Positions 1 through 11,528 are shown, counted from the first letter of the stretch. The stretch: DNA of 64,000 nucleotides from Metaphire vulgaris (GCA_018105865.1 CM030848.1:6552301-6616300); one strand, 5' to 3'. The notes: generated by a model from the letters alone, not told the origin. Translations and numbers: made by a program.

Positions 1-546
1 GCAGAGCTCCAATATGCCTTTCAATTGAGTCTGTTTCCCTATAGAGAACAAATGATAATGCAATGCATATGCTAACGCATCAAATAACAGATGTGCAAAA
101 CTAGAGTCCAATGTTCTCATTAAATTGAAGACATTCAACACCAATCTCACAAACACAAACACACGACTCACTTAAAAATTAAACCTGAATTTCAAAATTA
201 CTGAAAAAGTCATGTTACAGTATTTCTTGTCAGAAATTGCTCGCAACACAAAGACTAAAGCAAAACGATTATTAAAAGATGTCACTCAATTAAGTAATAA
301 TGAAGTATTTAATAAAAGGTGTCTAACTGCCTGCACTGTTCAAGCTTCAAAAAGTATTACAAAAATATACAGATTTATTTTAGAGATACACCATCATTTG
401 CTACATGGATAAAATTTTGCTAAACAGGTCAATACCACCAATACCACACAAGGACACATCTTACATACAAATTTATCCAAATGAGAACTTAATAAATAAC
501 ACATATGCATTAACTGATATGTTAACTGTTAACCAGGTTTGCCTAC

Positions 547-755
547 CTAATGGCAGTGGTCACTCGAATGACGCATATTTCTACAACACTTTGATCATTT
601 ATGCTGTGCACATAGTCAGAACTCTCCGATATTTCACGAATTTTGTGCAGCACCAACGACAAGTCTTTCTCAATCTCCTGATCCTCGATGTCAAACAGAT
701 TGCCTGCCTTAGAGAGATCTTTCTGACTCAGAACTTGAGCAAAGAGCTCATGCAT
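547..755 (-). CDS. VEPH1: VEPH1 / melted homologue, first coding exon (partial gene)
   Basis: The minus-strand exon starts at ATG 755-753 and reads MHELFAQVLSQKDLSKAG, followed by an acidic stretch and SSDY...NDQSVVEIC...VTTAI. This matches the N-terminus of vertebrate VEPH1 and Drosophila Melted (MHQLF..VLGQKDLSRAG..., NDQAVVEICITRITTAIRE). The exon is 69 codons plus two bases and ends in a GTAGGC donor at 546-541 (phase 2). The remaining exons must lie left of the window, because I saw no continuation in 1-540. Members of this family are membrane-associated, PH-domain-ending adaptor proteins linked to FoxO/TOR and TGF-beta signalling; that is family knowledge, and only the N-terminal helical region is visible here. 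The gene is divergent from VTA1. The start is chosen by homology and is well supported. Confidence 0.85.
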
Positions 756-1485
756 TGTGATATATATGTGATATCACCTTAGAACAAGAAACAATATAAA
801 CCATAACCATAGGAAAATGTCATAATCCATGACAACCCCAAATACATTAATTACATCAAATCTTAAACTCTAGTCAGTAATCAAACCAATAGCCTTACAA
901 ATTTTCATCATGAGGTACTAAGATACTTGTGACTGAAATTACGAACAAAATACGAAACTGGAAACTCTATTTCAAAAGTAATATGTCAACTGTGATTGCA
1001 TGCATGCCAAATGGTAACTGTGATTATTACAAAGTGCACCATTCAGATGGACTTGTCTTGTTACTTCAGTTCCAACCTAGTCCTTCATTTGTACAAAATG
1101 CGGATGACAATGAATGGTTAACAGGCAATCAGCAAAAGTGTCACTATTCAAGGATCTCAGTAAAGCAATTGGCACAAGTTTAGTAAATGGCAATAATCCA
1201 AGAAGTTCACAGAGCTCAAAAGTGATGCAATACAACACAGTGAATGGCAGACCTGAAAGAGCACAGACATTAAAGCAATCGACTATCATTTTAGTCATCA
1301 TACAAGTTACATCCGGTGTGGCATTTAAACATAGCATGATTCAAAGTGAAAATAATTTACAATGCTAAAATGCAGCTTTACCTCAAGGTCTGTAGGAAAA
1401 CTGAATTAAATTTCAGCATTTCAATTAAAAATAAATAAAATATGTTACACATAAATTCAACAAGATAAATTTGAAGTCTTCTGTT
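756..1485. other. Unassigned AT-rich stretch 5' of VEPH1
   Basis: No coding exon or repeat could be recognised. The sequence may hold the VEPH1 5' UTR and promoter. The short open frames have no coherent composition. Confidence 0.4.
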
Positions 1486-1487
1486 AG

Positions 1488-1960
1488 TTAGTTAGTTATC
1501 TTTGCTTAGACAACAAGGGTCCATAGCATTGATCTACTATGGCCACGATCATGAGATTTCTCCCATTCTTTTGCAATTGTTGAGGGTGTGCCGTTGCCAA
1601 GCTGTTGCACCCAGGTGTGGCGAGGGCAACTAGGAGGTCTCTTCCACCCTAGAGGTGAATTCCTTTCTCACTTGCAGTTGATGGCTGTAGTTAGGAGCGC
1701 TGTGGCCCGGTGTAAGGGTATGTAAGGGAATGTAAGGGTTTAGACGTGCCATGTGACCGAAGATTGCTGTCAGTGGCGACTGATGGTTTGTATGATAGGT
1801 TCTAGGTTGGTCATCTGAGTGACCTCAATGTTTCGAATGAAGTCGTACCACTGGACTCCCTGCATGCGGCGCTGGCATCGCATGTGGAATGCTTTGATTC
1901 TCTGTATGTCCTATGAGGGTCCAGGTCTCTGAGTTCTTGGTCGGCTAAACTTCGGTTTTA
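1488..1960 (-). mobile_element. Non-LTR retrotransposon 3' end (RT C-terminal fragment)
   Basis: Read on the minus strand, the fragment contains FGHMARLNPYIPLHTLT, then a proline/arginine-rich WKRPPSCPRHTWVQQL, then AKEWEKSHDRGHSRSMLW and a stop. This is the usual C-terminal tail of LINE reverse transcriptases (GHxxR..., RPPGRPRxTWxxQ, AxDRxxWRS). The copy ends at a TAAC-type short tail near 1488-1500. At least one frameshift separates the parts, so it is a dead 5'-truncated copy. Confidence 0.7.
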
Positions 1961-2289
1961 CCAAAGTTTCCCCAGAGCACATTGTACTTCATCTAAATGG
2001 GGTATGGGAGCCACTAACAACAGCCCTTAGAATGCTAGTCGACAAGAATTTTGCGGTATAAAATAAGTTGCAACAAACTTTGATTGGTTTATTTGAATTT
2101 GTCACTTATAAACAACAGTAAAATACGTACCGAATGCATGTCGTAAATTTATAATCGATTCCAACCTAATCCTAACCTATCGGTCATATATTTATGATCG
2201 ACCGATGGGACCATACTGAGGCCTCATAGGGACTATATTTTATAAGAGGAACTCAAATTGTACGTCAAAGCATAATTTTGGCCTAGAAC

Positions 2290-2440
2290 TAGCTCGCCCG
2301 GAACCTCAGGGAAGACAACGGCATACCCTGCCTAAGCAACCAGGAGATCCTTCAGAGATGGAAAGAGCACTTTTCAGATGCTCTGAACCACCCACTGATG
2401 TCTTCTGTGGAAACCAAAAATACTCGTACTGAATTTAAGT
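2290..2440 (+). mobile_element. LINE fragment, N-terminal RT region
   Basis: The plus strand reads REDNGIPCLSNQEILQRWK followed by EHFSDALNHPLMSS. This is the conserved pre-RT segment of LINE ORF2 (ENG.....EI..RW.EHF..LLN.P). It is short, isolated and not intact, and its orientation is opposite to the fragment at 1.5-2.0 kb. Confidence 0.65.
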
Positions 2441-3132
2441 AAATATATGTTGCTTTCCTAAGAGATGCGTTGGTCTCTGAGCTGAGCTATTTGGCGGTGC
2501 TGCGCAATATAACCATCTAGATTACAATAGCGTCGTAAAAATGATACAAAATAGGCATCAAAATGCACTAAGTACAGTTAGGCAATTTCTCAAAAAAGTA
2601 TTAAATAAATGAACTTCGAAATCTTTACCGAGCTTATCGTTAAGTAACGCTGCAAATTTAACTAAACATTATAAAAATACTAATAAAATAAACAGAAATA
2701 TACATAAAACACGCTTTCATTTTTCATCATAGAAGTTAATAAGCACATTGCACCACCGATATAAAATCTACATATTAATATAGAATTCTATGGGCTGACT
2801 CTTGGAGCTGACTAGATAAAATCTACAGCGTCACTTCATAATGCATCGAAGCATCAGCCGATGGCACACCAAGTGAAACAAAACCGCATTAGCTGCTTAT
2901 TCTTATGCGCTTAGTCTAAATTTAAAATTGCTATAGGCAAAGAGTAGATCAGTCAGGCACTGGCAAGCAGTCACGTGCATTGCCTTGATGGCGCTATAGA
3001 AGTTCTTCAGATAGTCGCTGTTGAACGTCGTTGTGTCCTGGCAAACGGAAGTCAGTCTGTGTTGAGTAACAACAACGAATACGTACTAACAACTGCTTGT
3101 GGTGGTCGTCGCCGTTGAGTGATTAGGCGATC

Positions 3133-3396
3133 ATGGCGGACCCTTTGCCTCCAACTCCGTCCGCATTCAAACCGGTACAGCACTATCTGAAGACGGCTAT
3201 CGAACACGACAAACGAGACCCTGTCGTTGCTTACTACTGTGAGCTTCTGCGCCTCTTGATACTAGTTTCTTGAAAATCCTCTTAGTTTTAATTTTCTCAG
3301 CGTTTTTATGTGTAATAAATTAATAATAATAATAACCTCTTAGTTTTCATTTTCTCAGCGTTTATACGTATTATAATAATAAGAGTGCATTTTATC

Positions 3397-3434
<38 letters not shown>

Positions 3435-6400
3435 ACTGACAATTTCTTGTGCGCCATATTACCAAAATGTCAAAAGCAAGGGCACATTACAGAGTCCAAT
3501 AAAAATAAATAAAATAACAGTCATCAGCAAAAAATATAATGGAAAACAATCTAAGGCAGAAGAGAGTAAGATTTCCTAAACAAATAAGTCTTAAGATTTT
3601 TCTTAAAGGATGTCAGAGAACAGGATGATTTCACAATTATCGGTAGATCGTTCCATGTCTTTGGCCCTGACACTACAAATGACCTGGAACCGAGTGATGT
3701 TTTAATATATATATAATTATAACACTGAATTATAGCATTCTAAATTATTTCAATCATTTAGAAGTACAATAATGATGCAGTCTGCAAAAAGAAAAAGTAA
3801 TGGGGTAAGGGTTAGTGGTTAGAGGTAGGGTTAGGTTTGGGTTAGGATATCATTACAAGACCCAAGTAGGATATCATTAGAAGATGGAATTTTCTTTCAG
3901 CTCTGAGCTGCTAGAGCAGATCAGAGTCTTGTAATAATATCCTTATTCTCAACTGAGTCAACTCTAGCCCCTAAGCCCTAAACCATAATATTGAAAGCCA
4001 AAATACACTTCACAATTACATAAATAATTTAGAATACTAAAATGTTCTTTTACCATGATATTTTTAATAATGATAGTAATAATAATGACAACAATGGAGA
4101 ATTTGCATTTTTAAAGGTAATGATGATAAAAATAATAAGTAAAATCTTGTGGATTTATATAGCACTTTCAACGTAGTATCTCAGTAATGCACTTTAAAGC
4201 ACACAGAAAATAATAATGTCGTGTCGTGTTTATGGCACTTCAGCATCAAAAGGTGCAATTTACTGGTTTAATGTATGCCAAGCTGAAGATATTTGTTGCC
4301 TAGATTTCCTATCACATCTTTATTGGAGATAGTAATTAGACAAATCATTTTCCAGCGAATAAAGGTAAACATAAAGGTTTGTCCATACTCGTTCAGGCGT
4401 TGGGCAGGCCTGGCACTGATCTCCAGTTTCAGGCAAGCAGTGATGCAGGTGGCTTGTGCCATTATTCTAGAGTAGTTTGCCATTGCTTTCTCCAGACCTG
4501 TATTTTACCTTCTCAACCAAAGCTGCCACTCATTTACCACTGCTCTCTAGCAAATAAAGGTTGAGTTGACCTTAGGGGCTCCTGTGGGAGTCAAACCCGT
4601 TCCGTCAGCGTGCCCCTCTAGCGTGTTACCAATCTGCCATCTTCCTAACCTTTTCGGTGAATACTGCACTGGGAATAGCTTTTATGGAGGAAAAGCCAGT
4701 GGTATAAAATTCAATCTTAATTTAAATAGGCCAACTGCTGTTTGCACAGTAGTGTTGGTCTTGCAAAATGTTTGGTAAGCATATGACGTTAATATTAATC
4801 TAATTCAACTGGCAATGAGTTATTATTTGTTCCAAGTTTTGTGGAAGGTCTTAGAATATGCCAAGAGATCGCAGTTGCAAAAGAAATCCTTGCTTCAATG
4901 TTTCACTGAACAGAAATTTTACAGCGTTTGCTGAATTGTTTATTTCCAGGTCGATTGTATGCAATGCAAAGAGCTATGGAGATTGACAGGAAGTCACCAG
5001 AATGTCGGAATTTTCTTTCGACTCTGATGAACCTGCTAGAGCAGGTCAGAGCAATTAATTACTTTAATTATTTGGATTTGGTGTGCCATTGGTTGATGCT
5101 CCTGTGCATTATAAAGTGGCACTATAGAAGTTTAAGATTAGATTAGATTAGATTAGAGTCTTGTAATGAAATCATTAATGTGTCTCAGTCAACTGGTGTC
5201 ATAGTATCAATTCATATATCTATATCATCCTGTGTAGTTCAAGTATCAATATCTGAGCATTCAGTGAGCATATACAGTTTGATGTTACATCAAAAATAAT
5301 TCTGTTTGTTCCTCTTGCTGTACACATTTCTAGAATTATACTAAGAATGGCATTTGCTACAAATAATACTAGAATATATTTTTGCTATACAAATTGTCAT
5401 ATTTCGGCAGTAAACATTGTGTGATGAAGAACCGGTTCTAATCATTTTCAATATTTATTTTTAACAGAATTTCTTCATATTAATTATGTGTTATGCATTT
5501 CTAGACAAAGAAGCAACTGAAGGACCTGGAAGGCATACAGAATGAAGTGGTGGGACAGGCCCACATGGAAAACTACGCTATCAAACTTTTTCATTATGCA
5601 GACACAGAAGATCGGGCCAGTCGATTTGGAAAGTAAATGATATTCTGCATTATTTTGAAAGTCCTGCAGCATTTTATAATGAAGCAAATATACATTTCCT
5701 TCTTTTTCAGACATAAGTATTCTTATTTGCTAATTTGTAGAAATGTGCCAAATCAAGGTCTATCCTATTTTCTGACTTCCCTGTTTCATTTTCATGATGA
5801 TTAAACAAACATTTGAACAATTTTGAATCTGTGTTTTGTTTCCAGATGTTGTGATTTCAATGTACTTATTCTTTGCAGGAATGTTGTTAAGTCATTCTAC
5901 ACTGCAGGAATGCTGTTTGATGTATTGACCAGCTTTGGTGACCTGCCTGAAGATGTAAGTTGTTTATTGTTATTTGATATTTGTTATTAATTATGTTGTT
6001 GTTTATTGTCAGAAGATGTAAGTTGTTTAAGTATTAAGTATTTGATGCATGATCTCCCAAGGCATTAAATGAAATCATAATTTTAAAAAATTGCAAAATA
6101 ATAAATAGCATTCACAGTTAAGATCTTAGATAAAAACAAAACCAAGCCCATTTATAAACGCAAACATAACACAATTAATGGCTAAAAGGCAGGAAGAAAA
6201 AACCATCAGGTACTTTTACAATGGGTTTATTTCATCTGATCTTTCTTATCATTTGATTATAATGAAGTTTTGCATTTGGTTGGTTTCAGGTTGAGAGAAA
6301 TCGCAAATATGCCAAATGGAAGGCTGCCTACATACACAACTGTTTGAAAAATGGCGAGACTCCTCAGCCGGGTCCTCTTGGGGATGAGATGGGAGAATTT

Positions 6401-7038
6401 GAAGAAGGATTTGGTTCAGAAACAGCTGGAGGTAACAATGAGTCCTTATTGATAACATGCAGTATCTGTTATGTAATTATAGACCCGGTTAAATTTAAAT
6501 TTTGCAGATGCATTTGTTAAATTCAGTTAAGTTGCTCTTCATTAAATCGTGGAATGTGACAAAAAATTCGGATTCGGTAGTTTCGTGACACTGGTATCTG
6601 GCGAATCCGGATTTTGCTGAATACCACACTATCCGGCTGGAGCAAATGTCCGGAGCAGTTTCCGGTCATTCCCTAGGGCAAAGGGCCATGTGAAAGGGTC
6701 AGTGAGGTCAGGGTTTAATCGAGGCCATTTCCGGGGGGAAATTGCCCTTTTTCCTCACCGGAAATTTCAAATTCCCCCTGGAAATTTTGGCATACTATAT
6801 CAACTTACAGCGCTCCCCAAACCCCTAGCTGACTTCCCCCCGGCCTTGTCAGTTTCCCGCCTGGAGTCCAGGATTCTAGATTAACCACTGAGTGAGGTGA
6901 GAAGGAACCTGGTGCTGCTGTGCTGTAAAAGTGAAAATTATTTCTTTGAACTCATTGTGGGTCAGAAATTGGATGATGTTAAACATAAAGTCTGAGATGT
7001 TGGCATAATGTTCACTAGATAAACCCACAGCATTTATT

Positions 7039-7127
<89 letters not shown>

Positions 7128-8189
7128 GGCAGCTTTTGCTCAGTGCCAGATTAAGTTATTGTATTGGGGTGGGGACCCTAGGCTAAATAATATTAGTTGG
7201 CCCTTGGCTGATGAAGTGATGAAGCCCATAGGCCCAAAGCCTGAGAGATCTGTGGGGCTGATCTGTTGTTTCCAGCAAAGGGGTCCAACATTCAGCAGTT
7301 TACGATGTCACCAGAGTAAAATATAAATAAACTGTGGCTGGACAAAATGTCCGCGGACGAAATGTTACGAACAACATGTCATGGGGACAAAATGTCATGG
7401 GTTAGGGTTAGAGTTAGGGTTGCATTTTGTCCGTGACATTTAGTCTGCTGATATTTTGTCCCCATGACATTTTGTCCTAGCACCAAATAAACTACTTTAC
7501 ACAGATGTTGCTGCACAAGCAGTATGGCAAGTAGGAAGACCACAGCTACTTTCCAATTTCAGTTTGCGTACAATTAGCATGAAATATGTATGTCTGATAT
7601 GCAGTATACAGCACGTAAATTTATGCTTTTAAATTTATTGATGTCTGAATATTTTTATGCTCTGAACATCTGTTAATTCATATGGACTCGTTACCTATAT
7701 TAACTGCTCGTACAAATGAGAACTGCACTTCGTGTCACTTAATGTATGTTTGCGTGCCTCTGTGCATCATGATCTCTTTAATATTAAATTGTTACTTTTC
7801 TCAATTGCAGACTTATTGTGCACACCACTTCTGTTGCAGATCCATCTTCCAGTCGAACGCAACCAGGACCATCTGGCAATGCCTTTATGCCAACCAATCA
7901 GATTCAAGGCCCCACTAACAGCCAACCAACTTACCCTTCTGCTACTGTCAACTCCCCAATGCCTAATCCCGTACCTCCTGCCTCGGCGTACCCCATAACG
8001 CAGCCTAATCCCACCCCTGTCCCACGAAATCCTCCAGCTGGTGGAGCCGCATCACTGAAATCAGAGGACTATACAAAGGCTATGAAATACTGTAAGTTTG
8101 CCAGCAGTGCTCTTCAGTACGAAGATGCAAAAACGGCAATTGATAACCTAACAAAGGCGCTTAATCTCCTAACAAGTGGTCGTGAGTAG
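3133..8189 (+). CDS. VTA1: VTA1 (LIP5), vacuolar protein sorting-associated protein VTA1 homologue
   Basis: VTA1 binds the AAA ATPase VPS4 and ESCRT-III/CHMP proteins and stimulates ESCRT disassembly in multivesicular-body sorting. The six exons are 3133-3238, 4950-5044, 5505-5632, 5879-5954, 6290-6431 and 7840-8189. They join in frame to 298 residues (human about 307). All splice sites are GT-AG. Residues 1-150 form the MIT-like helical N-terminus (EHDKRDPVVAYYC, RLYAMQ, AHMENYAIKLF, FYTAGMLFDVLTSFG, RKYAKWKAAYIHNCLKNGE). A Pro/Asn/Gln-rich linker follows. The C-terminal VSL dimerisation domain reads KAMKYCKFASSALQYED and ends LLTSGRE, as in human. For exon 6, the second of two close acceptors (7838-7839) is required to keep frame. 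Intron 1 holds a LINE tail, a copied piece of exon 2 and a SINE. I am very sure of the identity. Confidence 0.96.
3390..3720 (-). mobile_element. L2/CR1-like LINE 3' end with (TAA)n tail
   Basis: On the minus strand, SFVVSGPKTWNDLP and TSFKKNLKTYLF are the typical end of CR1/L2-type reverse transcriptases (..AGPKLWNSLP...FKxxLKTHLF). It is followed on the same strand by about 100 bp of 3' UTR and then a (TAA)n run at 3398-3433. It lies in VTA1 intron 1. Confidence 0.65.
3845..3965 (+). pseudogene. Duplicated fragment of VTA1 exon 2 plus intron 2 start
   Basis: Bases 3884-3950 repeat the end of VTA1 exon 2 (GGAATTTTCTTTC...CTGCTAGAGCAG) and go straight on to the intron-2 sequence AGAGTCTTGTAAT, then a CTGAGTCAACT-like stretch. 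The donor GT is AT here, and a 3-bp gap is present, so the copy cannot be used as an exon. A 17-bp inverted match (GGATATCATTACAAGAC at 3845, complement near 3926-3942) brackets it. Confidence 0.7.
4385..4660 (-). mobile_element. tRNA-derived SINE, near full length
   Basis: Read on the minus strand, the element starts with a pol III A-box-like GATGGCAGATTGG and a degenerate B box (GGGTTTGACTCCC). A body follows with AGCAATGGCAAACTACTCT, then CAGGCCTGCCCAACGCCTGA. The same body is found at 33.5-33.77 kb on the plus strand, which defines a family of about 275 bp. It lies in VTA1 intron 1. Confidence 0.7.
5053..5152 (+). repeat. Insertion of a SINE/LINE 3' tail in VTA1 intron 2
   Basis: The insert contains TGGTGTGCCATTGGTTGATG, then AGTGGCACTATAGAAGTTT, and ends in a (GATTA)n run at 5132-5151. 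The same tail is seen in reverse at 24190-24260. Its absence from the exon-2 copy near 3.9 kb marks it as an insertion. Confidence 0.65.
6709..6890. mobile_element. hAT-type MITE, family B (CAGTGTTTAATCTAG termini)
   Basis: A 182-bp element begins CAGGGTTTAATCGAGG and ends CTAGATTAACCACTG. It is flanked by a perfect 8-bp target duplication AGTGAGGT (6701-6708, 6891-6898). Related copies lie at 27762-27948 and 63839-64000. It is in VTA1 intron 5. Confidence 0.85.
7041..7122. repeat. (TA)n microsatellite
   Basis: About 80 bp of uninterrupted TA dinucleotides in VTA1 intron 5. Confidence 0.95.
7340..7477. mobile_element. Short palindromic element with telomere-like core
   Basis: A perfect 12-bp inverted repeat (GGACAAAATGTC at 7340, complement at 7466-7477) brackets further copies of ACAAAATGTC in both directions and a central GGGTTAGGGTTAGAGTTAGG. 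It looks like a tiny foldback or MITE. No target duplication was identified. Confidence 0.5.
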
Positions 8190-8448
8190 CAGGTGTTTCT
8201 GCTGCATTTGTGGCACTGATTTCCCTGTGCATAACTCACTGCAGTGTGGTCTCTGATGAAATGGACATTAATTTGAAGAGAGAAGTTTGAGACAGAATTT
8301 GTGATGCTGGGCTCTCTGAAACACTTTATATTACAAGAAATTATTGCTTCTGACGCTTTATTAAATGAAATATCATTTAAGTTTGTTGTAAATTCATCAT
8401 ATTGTAGAAATCAGGTCTCGCAAGTGTATGTCAGTGATTTGTTATTGT

Positions 8449-8454
8449 AATAAA
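8449..8454 (+). terminator. Candidate VTA1 poly(A) signal AATAAA
   Basis: AATAAA lies about 260 bp past the VTA1 stop codon in an A/T-rich 3' region. No other canonical hexamer was noticed between the stop and this site. Confidence 0.5.
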
Positions 8455-8631
8455 AAAATTAGGTCTAACAGTTTCATTCTTCACAATGTACAGTAAATGT
8501 ACACTATAACTATTTATGGCTTGGAAATAGGAATATTTCCCACTTCTCATTAAAAATGGGATTAGATGACATGTACTTTGAAAAATTTCTCAATGCTCTG
8601 CGTGATGACTTGAGCGCATTTGCTGCTTTGC

Positions 8632-8682
8632 GATTATTTGCGCTATAGAAATGTTCGTAATAATAATAATAATAATGATTAG
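8632..8682 (+). repeat. LINE/SINE 3' tail signature with (TAA)n
   Basis: TTTGCGCTATAGAAATG is followed by a run of TAA. This is the terminal signature shared by many repeats in the window. Confidence 0.5.
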
Positions 8683-8735
8683 TGTGCTGCTAAAACCTTA
8701 CTAGGTGAATCATTGCATACTGTCCATGTTAGGCC

Positions 8736-9065
8736 CAGTGTTTATTCTAGCCACCTTGACATTGGGGGGATTTTGAAATGTTGGGGTGGGCAAGGTCTGA
8801 GCCTCTAAAAATCTTGACAAGCAAAAAAAGAGGAAAAGGTCATCCTTCCAACCTCCCTAATATATTGTATAATATTTTGTACCCTTCTCAAATGCCCTGG
8901 CAAGCAAAAAAGTTGTCATCCTTACATTTTCCCCTCTCCATAAAAATAAAAGCCCCGTCGTCACAATTGGGGGGAATTTCCATCCCCATGCAACATTTAA
9001 AAAATTTGGGGGGATTTTAGAACTTTGGGGGGAATTCCTCCAGAGGAAGCCTAGAATAAACACTG
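8736..9065. mobile_element. MITE with CAGTGTTTATTCTAG termini
   Basis: The termini are CAGTGTTTATTCTAG and its exact complement CTAGAATAAACACTG, over 330 bp. It has two internal copies of the GACAAGCAAAAAA motif (8815 and 8898). The flanking 8-mers (GTTAGGCC and CTCGTCAG) do not match, so the target duplication is lost or the copy is chimeric. A partial copy lies at 20666. Confidence 0.75.
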
Positions 9066-9491
9066 CTCGTCAGCCATTTTCTCCATGTACGTTTCATCAA
9101 CGATATGTAGGCGTGGCCTCATTTTTGCTTGTAGGGAAAATTAATTATTCAGGGTGGCGAATTCGCGCGTGCTTTGTTCTAACGCTGCCGCGCGTTCAAT
9201 GAGCTCTAGTGGTCCAGCCCCAATACGGTGGACTGTTGGGGGAGGGGGAATGACAGCCAATTGGTTCCTTTATCTGTCTGTCCCTATAGTCGAAGACAGA
9301 CTTTATTTACCTTTGGTATTTAGGTCACCTTGTTGAGCACTTGCCCAGGGCACGCCCAGAGCCCGTGGGGAGGGGGAGGAATAGGAGGTGGCTGAAGAGC
9401 TGACGCATTTCTCGAGCCAACGAGTGCAGTTGCCTCTGCCTCCTCCATCGCTTTAGCATGACCTATACTGTTATATTATGTCAACTTAGGC

Positions 9492-9854
9492 CAGTGGTTC
9501 CCAACGTGGGGCGTACGCCCCACCGGGGGACAATTTCATTATTTAGGGGGGCAATTTCAATGTTTAAAATTTTTATAACAGGATAATTAAAATGACGAGT
9601 TTCAAAGAACTTATGGAATATAGATTCATAGAAGAAGCTTTAATTACTAAATGAGTAACATATATTAATGCAATTCAGTTCTGTTTTGCATTTTTTGTAT
9701 CTGTCGTTGCTGTTTTTCATATAATTTCATGTTATTCCGAATTTCCGATAATACAATTTCTGTGATTGCTTTTGTGCGTGTGTCACGGGGGTGGGCAGAA
9801 GGATTTTAAAACGACTTTGGTGGGGCGTGGCCTAAAAAAGGTTGGGAACTACTG
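9492..9854. mobile_element. hAT MITE (CAGTGGTTCCCAAC termini)
   Basis: The 363-bp element runs from CAGTGGTTCCCAACGTGGGG to GGTTGGGAACTACTG. These are Charlie-like hAT ends. The 8-bp target duplication is ACTTAGGC/ACTTAGAC (7 of 8). No coding capacity. Confidence 0.85.
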
Positions 9855-9879
9855 ACTTAGACTTATGGTGGACTGTTGG

Positions 9880-10105
9880 CAGAGGCGTTGCAGCTATATG
9901 AACAACCTTGTCAAGGGCCCCCGTTGCCCCCCCGACCTGCAAAGGGATCCCGACCCGAGTCACCCGACCCTCTAATAGGGTCCAATGTGCAAGGACCGCA
10001 TCACAGCGCCTGACATTTACGTTTGATAAGAGATCGCTAAAGTAGCAGAAAGGGCCCTCTGCCCGTTTTTCGCCAAGGGCCCCCGAGCATATTGCTATGC
10101 CACTG
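9880..10105. mobile_element. hAT-type MITE with perfect target duplication
   Basis: The 226-bp element runs from CAGAGGCGTTGCAGC to GCTATGCCACTG. Both sides carry ACTGTTGG (9872-9879, 10106-10113). The host sequence around it (GGTGGACTGTTGG...TGACAGCC...TTTATCTGTCT) is present without the insert at about 9228-9285. Confidence 0.85.
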
Positions 10106-10243
10106 ACTGTTGGGGGTGATGACAGCCCATTCGTTACTTTATCTGTCTATTCGTCCACCCATTTAATTTCGGCAGTTGTAAAGGATTTAATAATACTGTA
10201 TATATAATAATATAAACAAGGTTTAAAGTGGTTCAGTAGGGAC

Positions 10244-10407
10244 CAGTGGCGGATCCAGGATTTGGCAAGTGGGGGGCCGTCGGGGTGGCAACTTCTAATC
10301 ATGGGGGCCAACCATTTGTTGTTAGGTATGTAGTATTAAGTATAGGGTCCCAACAGGGGCCCAGGCACTCAACAGGAGGCACGGGCCCCTCTGTGGAGCC
10401 GCCACTG
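10244..10407. mobile_element. hAT-type MITE, family A (CAGTGGCGGMTCC termini)
   Basis: The 164-bp element runs from CAGTGGCGGATCCAGG to GAGCCGCCACTG and has perfect 8-bp target duplications GTAGGGAC (10236-10243, 10408-10415). The body matches the copies at 16759, 23412 and 26081, in the opposite orientation. Confidence 0.9.
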
Positions 10408-10561
10408 GTAGGGACTGCCCTGTGTGCATTGACGCCATTGGGGACAATGATAAAACCCTGTTAGGGACAATGCCGTCGTGTCTACGTTGTACGCTACAGG
10501 AGGACATAAAAACCAACTGAACATGCCGTGTTCCCTGCCATGTGTCTTCTTCTGCCTACTC

Positions 10562-11526
10562 CAGTGGCGTAACCACGCCCGGGCAATTACGGGCAATGCC
10601 CGGGTTACTTTGCTTTCTGCCCGGGTTGAAAAATTTCTGCCCGGGTTGAAAAAATAAAAATTTATGCCTTTAATATTTGTATTTGCTTACTTTTTGCACT
10701 GCCATGTACGTCATTGCAATAGGCCTACTATTCTAATCATCTAAAACTAAAGTACATGTATCTGGAAACCGTGTTTCACAGGTTACAGGTATCAGCAAGA
10801 AATGCAGTAATTACTATAGTCATTGTGTTTGGCAAGTATACGTATCTACGTGATATATCGAATTTCACTTATGGCGGTAATGGCTTGTCCCTAATGGACG
10901 ATTCATTTCCTATGCATCTTCCTCTACCGAAGTGGACGCTATCTACAGCGTAATGTGATAATTGTTGCTCTGGCCGTGGCTGAAGATTTACGATGACTTG
11001 GTGACTGATAACCAGGGATAGCAGCCAGATGAAGTGGCTCTGACCTCTGCGCTCCAAAGACCCTCGTCGGGTCGGGTCGGGTCGACCCGCCTTAGAAGCA
11101 AATCGCAGCTGCTTTGAGATTTGACCTTTTTGACCCGAGAGGGTACTCCGATTTCCATGTGTATTTGGTCGGAAACGGCAAGGTCAGCACTGGGCAACAA
11201 GGTACACTGACATTAAGAGAGCATTCCTAAAATTCCTAAAATTCCGATCAAAGATAGGAGGGCCTATGGATTCACTCTTTAAAATTCATCTGTTGAGCAC
11301 TTGCGTTGCCTCGTGGAATGGGATCAATTTAAAATCCTCGTTAATTTGTTTAAATAATTTTTGAGTGTCTGTCCATAACTTAAGTAAACAAAAGAGGGAG
11401 GGGTTTGAAAAGTGTGACAACTGTTGATAGGGGGGGGGTTAAATTCGCCCAAAAATTGCTTACGTAATTTATGGACAGCCCATGGTCAGATGCCCGGGTT
11501 ACATTTTGACTCTGGTTACGCCACTG
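10562..11526. mobile_element. Composite hAT-type element (CAGTGGCGTAACCAC termini)
   Basis: The 965-bp element starts CAGTGGCGTAACCACGCCCG and ends CTGGTTACGCCACTG. The perfect 8-bp target duplication is GCCTACTC (10554-10561, 11527-11534). Near its right end (about 11366-11481) is a degraded copy of the GTCCATTAATTACG family. No transposase reading frame is visible. Confidence 0.85.
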
Positions 11527-11528
11527 GC

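Noticed and set aside
3800..3850. Telomere-like GGGTTAGG stretch
   Set aside because: Too short and irregular for an interstitial telomere; likely chance or part of a small repeat.
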